Part shown: positions 22,286-29,218 of the stretch, one piece after another
Layout: every line of letters starts with the position of its first letter
Numbering within the stretch: position 1 is the first letter of the stretch
From: JBBSGD01 sp038254435
Lineage (GTDB): Bacteria; Actinomycetota; CADDZG01; WHSQ01
Assembly (NCBI GenBank): GCA_038254435.1
Contig: JBBSGD010000028.1
Span: forward strand, 1 to 29,218
Direction of reading: 5' to 3'
DNA length: 29,218 nt
The notes under the pieces: generated by a model
Seen by the model: the letters and a program-made list of their open reading frames with translations, nothing else
Database searches by the model: none
Told to the model about the DNA's origin: nothing
Position numbers and translations under genes: made by a program

Positions 22286-23767
22286 CTATGTTGTGGTGCC
22301 TATTGCTGCTTCCGTCCAGAAGCCCGGCAACGGGCAACGATGATGGTTACCTGCCGCGTAAGCGACGAGCCGCCCCTGGCCATCGTCGGAAAGCATCTCG
22401 ATTGCGTCGAAGAATCCCCGAGGACCTACAGCTCGTAATGCATGATCTCCCGTGCTCCGTCGACGCGGCAAGTGGGAAGTCAGCATTACAACGGGTGCAA
22501 CCTGTTTGGTGGCCAGTACGTTCGCCCTTCCGAGCGTCTTCCACATGATGTCTGTTCTCAACAGGCCGCCTCGTGTGGTCGTGAATGCTCCTGACACATC
22601 GAAATACCAATCCTTGGCCCAGGCGTCCTTGGCCACGAAGTTGATCGTGAGGCCTAGTCCAGGAAGCTTGTAGTTGCGGTGAGTGATCGTGAATCCGGAC
22701 TGCCGCAAAACACTCTCGGCGATCGCTTGCGCAGCCTTTCCCTGTTCCGTTGCTCGCGCCTGAAAGTGCTCATGGGGGGAGGTCGGGGGTGGCGGGGGGA
22801 CCTGGAAGGGGCCTGCTCCGATGTGTGATGGGTGTGACGTGCTCCTCTGTTCTAGCTCCTCCGTAACCCGAGCTTTGGCGGTTTCTATGTATGCAGGGTC
22901 TGTGTCATAACCGGCATACCTTCTTCCCCGACGCACCGCTGCGACCGCGGTCGTGCCTGATCCGAGGAAGGGATCCAGGACCAGATCGTTTGCGTACGTG
23001 TAGAGCTCAATGAGCCGCAGAGGCAGTTCCACAGGAAACGGGGCGGGGTGTTTGACGCGGCGGGCGCTTTCGGGGGGCATCCGCCACAGGTCGAGCGTCG
23101 CCTCCATGAATTCATCGTTGGTTGACGTGTTCTTCCAGGGTAATCCCTGACCTTGCCGTTGGTCGGGGGAAAGGGCCCTTTCGAACCGACCTTTTGATGC
23201 GATGACAACGCGCTCTGTAACGTCCCGGAGCACCGGGTTGGCGGCAGATCGGAAGGAGCCCCAGGCACACGAGCCAGCGGCACCTTCAGCCTTTGCCCAA
23301 ATCACTTCACCTCGCAAGAGCAAACCAAGATCATCCTGGAGGAGCCGAATGACATCTGCGCTAAGGCTCCGGTACGGTTTACGACCAAGGTTCGCAACGT
23401 TGACGGCGATGCGGCCACCTGGCTCGAGCACTCGACGGCACTCGCAGAAGACATCCCGCAGCATCTGCAGGTACTCAAGATAGGAAGCAGGAACGTTCCC
23501 CACGCCCAGAGCTTCTTCGTATTCCTTTCCCGCGAAATAGGGGGGGGAGGTCACAATGAGAGCCACGGACCTATCGGGGATGTGTGCCATGTTTCGGGAG
23601 TCGGAGCACTGCAGGGGATTATCGAGTTGGAAGGCTCCGAAAACCTCGTCCCCAGCGGAGAGGTCAGGTGGCGTGAACCGGGCATAGAAATCCGTGGCGT
23701 CGTGGTTTTCACGGCGTCCAACGCCGAAGCGGCTGGTTGAGGTACCACGGTTTGTCTGCGCCGACAT
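22286..23767 (-). CDS. DNA methyltransferase (N4/N6 type) with a nuclease-like C-terminal domain
   Basis: The 493-residue protein has a beta-class amino-methyltransferase domain: motif IV TSPPY at 73-77 first and motif I DPFLGSGTT at 265-273 later. TSPPY is commonest in N4-cytosine enzymes, but N6-adenine is possible. A proline-rich linker (PPPPPT, about 324-330) leads to a C-terminal domain of about 150 residues. Its order, a helix (GKAAQAIAESVLRQSGF) then ITHRN, LTINFVAKD and WYFDVSGAF, parallels the PD-(D/E)XK layout, with Asn376 and Ser392 where Asp and Lys would be expected. No separate restriction gene is adjacent. GC is visibly lower than in the core genes, suggesting transfer. The ATG follows GGGAGGG. 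Confidence 0.9.
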   Translation of the reverse strand: MSAQTNRGTSTSRFGVGRRENHDATDFYARFTPPDLSAGDEVFGAFQLDNPLQCSDSRNMAHIPDRSVALIVTSPPYFAGKEYEEALGVGNVPASYLEYLQMLRDVFCECRRVLEPGGRIAVNVANLGRKPYRSLSADVIRLLQDDLGLLLRGEVIWAKAEGAAGSCAWGSFRSAANPVLRDVTERVVIASKGRFERALSPDQRQGQGLPWKNTSTNDEFMEATLDLWRMPPESARRVKHPAPFPVELPLRLIELYTYANDLVLDPFLGSGTTAVAAVRRGRRYAGYDTDPAYIETAKARVTEELEQRSTSHPSHIGAGPFQVPPPPPTSPHEHFQARATEQGKAAQAIAESVLRQSGFTITHRNYKLPGLGLTINFVAKDAWAKDWYFDVSGAFTTTRGGLLRTDIMWKTLGRANVLATKQVAPVVMLTSHLPRRRSTGDHALRAVGPRGFFDAIEMLSDDGQGRLVAYAAGNHHRCPLPGFWTEAAIGTTT

Positions 23768-24259
23768 CTTGCCAGCCCTCCCTTTCCCTCTGTTAAATTA
23801 CACCAACGTAGTTACCTCTACCAGTCCACGGCGACAGAAGACGCCCTTGCCAAGGGACGGCGTGCCGTTCGCAGATGCATGAGCCGCCGAATGAAGAGTC
23901 TGCCACGCTGCTTGCTCACTCTTTTTGCTCCGCCTGGCTGACGCTTTCGTGCCGGCGGATCTGGATGAACTCCACGCTTACTCCGCCCGCGCAGCGCATT
24001 CGCAAGACACCCTCGTGCGTGATATTCGGGGGGCACGGGATCGGCCTGCTGCGCTTCTTCGGTTCGCCGGGCCTGCCTTTCCGCCTGGCGCCGCCGCGTG
24101 CGGCCTCCCATCTAACGCGGTCAGGAGAGACTGCCCTGTAACAACTCCGAGCTCTGCGTTGGGCAATCCAGTTGCTCGGGGTTGATACGGTGCTATCTGG
24201 GTGGAATCTTCCTGTTTTCGTTTGTAACAGAATTAACGGCTGCTCGATCTAGTAGATAG
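23768..24259. other. About 490 bp upstream of the methyltransferase gene, no clear gene
   Basis: The first 50 bp hold an AT-rich stretch (around 23786-23805) that probably contains the methyltransferase promoter. On the minus strand, 23916-24248 is one stop-to-stop frame of 110 codons without an ATG or an upstream GTG/TTG. It contains protein-like pieces (RVRWEAARGG, KKRSRPIPCPP, VEFIQIRRHES). Other frames over the same bases are also partly open, so coding is unproven. No tRNA was seen. Confidence 0.4.
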
Positions 24260-24641
24260 GCAGCCAACCTTAGCAATGCAACTGGGCTCTGGGTGTACCC
24301 GGACGGCAAGGAATTCGAGATGCACTTCCCCTCCCCTCCGCAGGACAGCCATCTGCCGCCGGTGAGGAAGCCGTTCATCAGTTTCTATGAGGGTGTATGG
24401 CGAAGTCCAGATGATCCTGTGACCGTGTGGAAGGACGATATCGCCGCCGCCCCCGATGTCGGAAAATCCTTTGTGCGTTGTGGGAGGAGCCCCCGCCCTG
24501 TGCGTTGAGGCCAGGTCGCCGAGCGACTCAAACCAAGACAACGCCGCGTACGTAGAGTTCCGCCTGAATGGGCTCGACGTCGAGATCTCGGGAGGCGACG
24601 ATCTAGAAAAACTGGTCGACATCGGGGAGTCCCTCCGCTAG
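24260..24641 (+). pseudogene. Broken ORF of unknown family
   Basis: Two successive frames on the + strand look like parts of one small protein. From 24260, without a start, LWVYPDGKEFEMHFPSPP and KPFISFYEGVWRSPDDPVTVWKDD can be read to about 24470. The frame then shifts, and SPSDSNQDNAAYVEFRLNG and VEISGGDDLEKLVDIGESLR follow to the stop at 24641. The join lies around 24455-24500. An ATG at 24456 could start the second part alone, but it has no ribosome binding site. The character (Trp/Tyr-rich, acidic, small) recalls immunity-type proteins, but I cannot name a family. Confidence 0.4.
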
Positions 24642-24653
24642 GGGGACGCGGCC

Positions 24654-25163
24654 TCAGCCACGGGCGGGGGCGTGCGCCGGGCACGTGAGGTGGCAGGCTG
24701 CCGAATGACGCGGGCCCGCCTCGGCGAGAAGCGGGGATCTCCGTCTTGCAGCGCTCGGCAATTCCATTGGCAGCAGCGGAGCGAAGCGCCGGGCAGCGGG
24801 GGTGGAAGCGGCATCCCGGTGGAACGGCCACTGGGTGGCGGTCTCGCCGGCAAGCACCTGGGGTGTGGTGCGGCTGCGCGGATCGCGCCGGGAAACTACC
24901 GACAGCAGCGCATTGGTGTAAGGGTGGCGGGGATTGCGCACCACTTCGTGCGCCGGCCCCTGGTCGACGATTTTTCCGAGCCCGTGCACGACCATCGGCT
25001 CCCCGACCGTCTGGCGCACGCGAAAGCGCGCGTCGAGCGATTCGTAGGGATCCTGGTAGATGATCTGCATCTTGCGGCGCAGGGAGCGCAGTAGCTCCCG
25101 CGTGGAGCCTCCCGGCCGGGCTTTGTCCGAACCGGCGTCGCGGTAGAGGCTCGCCGCGCTTTG
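24654..25163 (-). pseudogene. Remnant of a dipeptide/oligopeptide ABC transporter ATPase (DppF/OppF type)
   Basis: The remnant begins near 25163, past where Walker A would be, and reads ELLRSLRRKMQIIYQDPYESLDARF, including the Q-loop, then VGEPMVVHGLGK. At about 24971 it jumps directly to IVDQGPAHEVVRNPRHPYTNALLS. The ABC signature, Walker B and H-loop, about 140 residues in the family, are missing in between. The oligopeptide C-terminal signature GCRFHPRCP (about 24788-24822) is in a different frame. The end, HSAACHLTCP, returns to the first frame, so there are at least two further frameshifts. Without Walker A, signature and Walker B it cannot be functional. No partner permease genes lie nearby. 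Confidence 0.82.
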
Positions 25164-25264
25164 GGCCCGCGTGTGTGACGCGTGCCACGCACGGGGCGCG
25201 GCACAGGAGTAGAGTTACAGGCGAGGAACTACCCGCGTGAGATTCGTGCGTGCTTTCGTGGGCT

Positions 25265-25296
25265 CAGCGGTCCGGAGAGGCGCAGCGGTCCGGAGA
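25265..25296 (+). repeat. 14-bp direct repeat upstream of recA
   Basis: CAGCGGTCCGGAGA occurs at 25265-25278 and again at 25283-25296, an 18-bp period. It lies about 100 bp before the SOS box. Its role is unknown. Confidence 0.7.
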
Positions 25297-25370
25297 ATGG
25301 ACTGGATCAGGGCCGGACGCGGACGTGGGATTCCAGCCATGACCTGGCTCGGCCTCGAAAAGCCGAGGAA

Positions 25371-25386
25371 TCGAACGTATGTTCGC
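25371..25386 (+). promoter_or_regulatory. SOS box (LexA operator) of recA
   Basis: TCGAAC-GTAT-GTTCGC matches the actinobacterial/Bacillus-type LexA operator (GAAC-N4-GTTC core), with 11 of 12 bases palindromic. TACACT at 25387-25392 adjoins it and is a likely -10, so bound LexA would block RNA polymerase. recA and recX follow. Confidence 0.88.
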
Positions 25387-25485
25387 TACACTGCACGAAA
25401 AGATGTCGCAGCCTCTGCCTAAGGTTCGCACGCAAGCACACCGAAACGGCCCGCCAAGCCGGGCCCTATGCCAAGGAGGCCTCAA

Positions 25486-26594
<1,109 letters not shown>

Positions 26595-26598
<4 letters not shown>

Positions 26599-27083
26599 GT
26601 CAGGGCGCGGCGCCGGCCTCACAGACGAGCGAGGTGATGGAGCGAGCCGGACGCCTCCTGGCCCGGCACGCTCGCTCGGAATGGGACCTCGCTCGCAGGC
26701 TGCGCGCCGCCGGCCACGACGCCGAAGAAGTCGCCGCGGCCGTGGCTCGGCTGCGCGACCTCGGGCTGCTCGACGACCTCGCCTTTGCCCGCACCTACGT
26801 CGAGGAGCGCTGCCGCCGGGGCCGGGGCGCGGCGGCGGTAATGGCCGAGCTCGGTACCCGCGGAGTAGGGCGGGACATCGCCGAGCAGGCGGTGGCCGAG
26901 GTCGCAGGCGACGAGAACCAGAGGGCGATCGATCTCGCCACGAGGTTGGCGCCCAGGCTCGGGCGTTACCCGCTGAAGGACCAAGCTGCCCGGCTGCAGC
27001 GGCGGCTGGCCGGCCGGGGTTTCGAGCCCGACGCCGTAGAAGCCGCGCTGCGCGCCGTGCTGCCCCCCGAGGGCTGGGACTAG
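26595..27083 (+). CDS. recX: RecX regulatory protein
   Basis: RecX binds RecA filaments and limits their extension. This 162-residue protein shows the three-helix repeats of the family, with the hallmark LGLLDDLAFARTYVEERCRRGRG near residues 55-77 and RLAGRGFEPDAVEAAL at the end. Its ATG overlaps the recA stop by four bases, the usual recA-recX coupling. A hairpin begins at the last base of its stop codon. Confidence 0.94.
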
Positions 27084-27122
27084 GCCATTCGGGGCGGGGG
27101 CCCCAAGTGCATCGGAATGGCC
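27083..27122 (+). terminator. Hairpin after recX
   Basis: GGCCATTC (27083-27090) pairs perfectly with GAATGGCC (27115-27122). An inner GGGG/CCCC stem can form within the loop. It starts at the recX stop and is a likely terminator of recA-recX. Confidence 0.6.
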
Positions 27123-27395
27123 GAGCGGGGCGTACCATTGTGTGAACAGCAAGTTAAAGAGGCTCTTCATCACGGCGTGACTGAGATTGCGAGAGTTCCA
27201 CCTTGAAAACGTCCTCGACACCGACCGAAATAATCGTTTTGTCTGCATCTAGCTGCTCCTCCGGGTCCCTACCCGGAGGGGAGCTTGCGCGTTTGCGACT
27301 TCGGTAGTCACCAGACGCTCGTCGCTCACTCATGCCGGTAGGAGCCGGGCGACTGAGCGCGCCCGCCCCGGTGGAGTAAGAGAAAGGAGCGAGGG
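27084..27395. other. Leader/intergenic region before rny
   Basis: This 312-bp gap holds no gene. A weak promoter candidate pairs TTGAAA (27203-27208) with AATAAT (27229-27234), but the spacer of 20 is long. Two hairpins follow: a strong one at 27255-27284 and a weaker CGCTCA/TGAGCG stem at 27323-27359. Transcripts starting upstream would have a long structured 5' leader before RNase Y. Confidence 0.5.
27255..27284 (+). terminator. Strong hairpin in the rny leader
   Basis: A near-continuous stem (GCTCCTCCGGGT with ACCCGGA...GAGC, two bulged G) closes on a CCCT loop. A TTGCGCGTTTG stretch follows. It could terminate read-through from recX or act as an attenuator for rny. Confidence 0.5.
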
Positions 27396-28928
27396 ATGGA
27401 GATCGTTGTCGGTCTCGTCCTCGGTCTGCTCGCAGGCACGGGCATCGGATTCGTCGTGCGCAAGACCATGGCGGAGAAGCAGGCGACGTCGGCAGAGGCA
27501 AGGGCCAAGGCCCTGCTCAAAGATGCCGAACGCGAGTCCGAGTCCGTCAGGCGAGAGGCCGTGGTCGAGGCGAAGGACGAGGTCTTCCGCATGCGTTCGG
27601 AGGCCGAGCAAGACCTGAAGCGACGCGGCGGGGACATAGACAAGAAGGAAGATCGAATAGCGCAGCGAGATGCTGCGCTGGACTCCCGGGCGAGCTCGCT
27701 CGACCGCAAGGAGCAGTCCATGGAGTCCAAGGAGCTCGAGATCGAGCGCGCCAGGACGGAGCTGGGCGACCTCGCGGAGAGGTCGCGGGCGGAGCTCGAG
27801 AGGGTGGCCAGGATGTCGTCCTCGGAGGCCAAGCAGGCCTTGGTCGAGCAGATACAGGACGATGCCAAGCGCGAGGCGATGGTGATCGTGCGTGACCTCG
27901 AGGCGAGGGCGCGTGAGGAAGGCGACAAGCGAGCCCGCAAGATCATCGCCACGGCCATGCAACGGGTCGCCTCGGAGCTCACGACGGAGGCGACGGTAAC
28001 CACCGTCACCCTGCCGAGCGAAGACATGAAGGGACGCATCATCGGCCGTGAGGGCCGCAACATCCGGGCCTTCGAGGCAGCCACCGGCACCAACCTGATC
28101 ATCGACGACACCCCAGAGGCGGCCGTGCTGTCGTGCTTCGACCCCATCCGACGCGAGATGGCCCGTATCACCCTCGAGAAGCTCGTCGGGGACGGGCGCA
28201 TCCAGCCCGCCCGCATCGAGGAGATGCACGAGAAGTCGAAGTCCGAGGTCGAACGAGAGATCCGCGAGGGCGGGGAGTGGGCCGTGCTGGACATCGGCAT
28301 CACCGACATGCATCCCGAGCTCATACGCGTGCTCGGACGCCTCAAGTTCCGCACCTCTTATGGCCAGAACGTCCTGCGCCATGTGGTGGAAGCCGCCCAC
28401 ATCGCAGGGATGATCGCCGCGGAGCTGGGCACCGACGTGCAGCTTGCGCGCCGCTGCACGTTGCTCCACGACATCGGCAAGGCCGTGACTCACGAGGTCG
28501 AGGGATCGCACGCCCTGATCGGAGCCGAGATCGCCCGCCGCCTCAAGGAGAGCCCCGAGGTGTGCCACGCGATCGAGGCACATCACAACGAGGTGGAGCA
28601 GCGCACGATGGAGGCGGTGATCACGCAAACGGCGGATGCCGTGTCGGGTGCTCGCCCCGGCGCCCGGCGCGAGACGCTCGAGACCTACATCAAGCGGCTC
28701 GAGCGTCTCGAGGAGATCGCAATGGAGTTCGACGGCGTCGAGAAGGTCTACGCCATGCAGGCCGGGCGAGAGGTGCGCGTCATGGTCAAGCCGGAGAAGG
28801 TCGACGATCTGAAGTCCGAGGTCATCGCCCGGGACATCGCCAAGAAGGTCGAAGAGGAGCTCCAGTATCCCGGCCAGATCAAGATCATGGTGATCCGGGA
28901 GGTCCGTTCCTCGGCCCTCGCAAAGTAA
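27396..28928 (+). CDS. rny: Ribonuclease Y
   Basis: RNase Y is a membrane-tethered endoribonuclease that initiates mRNA decay. The 510-residue protein has an N-terminal membrane helix (IVVGLVLGLLAGTGIGFVV, residues 3-21) and a long, highly charged coiled coil to about residue 190. A KH domain has IIGREGRN at 215-222, and an HD domain has LLHDIGKA with His358 and Asp359. The C-terminal YPGQIKIMVIRE is typical. The ATG follows AGAAAGGAGCGAGGG. With PNPase and RNase J also encoded in the window, three main partners of the Gram-positive decay machinery lie within 29 kb. Confidence 0.97.
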   Translation: MEIVVGLVLGLLAGTGIGFVVRKTMAEKQATSAEARAKALLKDAERESESVRREAVVEAKDEVFRMRSEAEQDLKRRGGDIDKKEDRIAQRDAALDSRASSLDRKEQSMESKELEIERARTELGDLAERSRAELERVARMSSSEAKQALVEQIQDDAKREAMVIVRDLEARAREEGDKRARKIIATAMQRVASELTTEATVTTVTLPSEDMKGRIIGREGRNIRAFEAATGTNLIIDDTPEAAVLSCFDPIRREMARITLEKLVGDGRIQPARIEEMHEKSKSEVEREIREGGEWAVLDIGITDMHPELIRVLGRLKFRTSYGQNVLRHVVEAAHIAGMIAAELGTDVQLARRCTLLHDIGKAVTHEVEGSHALIGAEIARRLKESPEVCHAIEAHHNEVEQRTMEAVITQTADAVSGARPGARRETLETYIKRLERLEEIAMEFDGVEKVYAMQAGREVRVMVKPEKVDDLKSEVIARDIAKKVEEELQYPGQIKIMVIREVRSSALAK

Positions 28929-28960
28929 CCCGCAACCCAGCCCGTTGCGGGGGTTGCGGG
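28929..28960 (+). terminator. Hairpin directly after rny
   Basis: CCCGCAACCC (28929-28938) pairs perfectly with GGGTTGCGGG (28951-28960), starting at the base after the stop codon. No T-run follows. It is a likely terminator. Confidence 0.75.
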
Positions 28961-28975
28961 CGGGTGGCCCGGTGC

Positions 28976-28981
28976 TACGCT
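28976..28981 (+). promoter_or_regulatory. Candidate -10 element for a leaderless miaB mRNA
   Basis: TACGCT lies 7 bases before the GTG at 28989. No ribosome binding site precedes this GTG. Transcription would begin at or next to the start codon. Confidence 0.4.
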
Positions 28982-28988
28982 CCGCGTC

Positions 28989-29218
28989 GTGAGTGACAAA
29001 CCTGGCACCTACTTCATTCGCACGTTCGGGTGTCAGATGAACGAGCACGATTCCGAGCGCATGGCCGGGATGCTCGAGAGCGCGGGCTACCGTGCGGTTG
29101 CCGGTCCCGAGGACGCGTCCGTGGTCGTATTCAACACGTGCTGCATTCGCGAGAACGCGGACACGCGCCTCTACGGCAACCTCGGCCACATGAAGGCGAT
29201 CAAAGACGAGCGGCCCGA
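28989..29218 (+). CDS. miaB: tRNA-2-methylthio-N6-dimethylallyladenosine synthase, 5' part
   Basis: The first 76 codons of a MiaB-type methylthiotransferase are present; the gene continues past the right edge. TYFIRTFGCQMNEHDSERMAG carries the first cluster cysteine, and FNTCCIRENADTRLYGNLG carries the second, both in the MiaB form (GCQMN and CCIRENA, not RimO's LGCPKN). MiaB adds a methylthio group to the modified A37 of tRNAs. The radical-SAM part is outside the window. The GTG start has no ribosome binding site but has a -10-like TACGCT just upstream. Confidence 0.93.
   Translation, partial: MSDKPGTYFIRTFGCQMNEHDSERMAGMLESAGYRAVAGPEDASVVVFNTCCIRENADTRLYGNLGHMKAIKDERP

Larger units (their letters stand above)
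25164..25485. other. recA upstream region
   Basis: The 320 bp before recA hold no gene. They contain a 14-bp direct repeat (25265-25296), a 6-bp stem CTCGGC/GCCGAG (25348-25353 with 25362-25367), the SOS box (25371-25386), a -10-like TACACT (25387-25392) and a small hairpin GGCCCG/CGGGCC just before the ribosome binding site. Confidence 0.6.

Noticed and set aside
23818..24111. Minus-strand ORF starting MGGRTRRRQ
   Set aside because: Arg/Ala-rich composition typical of a shadow frame; an alternative frame over the same bases looks more protein-like, and neither has a ribosome binding site.
24113..24165. Possible integron attC site
   Set aside because: ATCTAAC and GTTGGGC match the core-site patterns about 50 bp apart, but the inner arms pair poorly and there is no integrase or cassette array. 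These degenerate motifs are frequent by chance.
25468..25485. ATG start giving a longer RecA
   Set aside because: The AAGGAGG ribosome binding site lies downstream of this ATG and is correctly spaced for the GTG at 25486.
27330..29189. 619-codon minus-strand ORF antisense to rny and miaB
   Set aside because: Antisense shadow of RNase Y, whose KH and HD motifs are clear on the + strand.

Overview
The window is a stretch of high-GC chromosome, almost certainly from an actinobacterium. Three things support this: the conserved order pnp, M16 peptidase, dapB, dapA, rnj, ftsK; an actinobacterial-type SOS box (TCGAAC-N4-GTTCG) in front of recA; and many GTG starts with 1-4 nt stop/start overlaps. 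RNase J and RNase Y occur together, which hints at a deeper lineage (Acidimicrobiia- or Thermoleophilia-like) rather than Streptomyces or Mycobacterium. That placement is inference.

Layout. 1-6.1 kb (+): 3' part of pnp, M16B peptidase, dapB, dapA and rnj, tightly packed. 6.2-6.8 kb: a PfpI/DJ-1 protein followed by a strong hairpin. 6.9-15.9 kb (+): ftsK, a RodZ-like membrane HTH protein, rimO, pgsA, cinA, thpR, a GNAT acetyltransferase and two lipoproteins, the second with a thioredoxin-like CX4C domain; a two-tier hairpin closes the run. 16.0-17.5 kb: an aldehyde dehydrogenase of the succinate-semialdehyde type. 17.5-18.15 kb: no convincing gene. 18.15-20.0 kb (-): acetamidase/formamidase followed by a 3-hydroxyisobutyrate-dehydrogenase-like gene carrying two frameshifts. 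20.2-22.0 kb (+): a divergent APC permease and a small orphan protein, closed by two consecutive hairpins.

22.0-25.2 kb looks like an accessory patch inserted between housekeeping blocks. Its base composition is lower in GC. It holds an orphan DNA methyltransferase whose C-terminal domain looks like a PD-(D/E)XK nuclease with substituted catalytic residues, a broken ORF, a startless open frame, and the remnant of a dipeptide ABC-transporter ATPase. 25.2-29.2 kb (+) returns to core genes: SOS box, recA, recX, a structured leader, rny (RNase Y), and the 5' end of miaB.

The core genes cover RNA decay (pnp, rnj, rny), lysine/peptidoglycan precursor synthesis (dapA, dapB), chromosome segregation and morphology (ftsK, RodZ-like), phospholipid synthesis (pgsA), RNA/ribosome methylthiolation (rimO, miaB) and recombination/SOS (recA, recX). 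No rRNA, tRNA, CRISPR array or insertion sequence was seen. The points most worth following up are the methyltransferase with its degenerate nuclease-like tail, the decayed patch around it, the CX4C lipoprotein pair, and the double-frameshift oxidoreductase.
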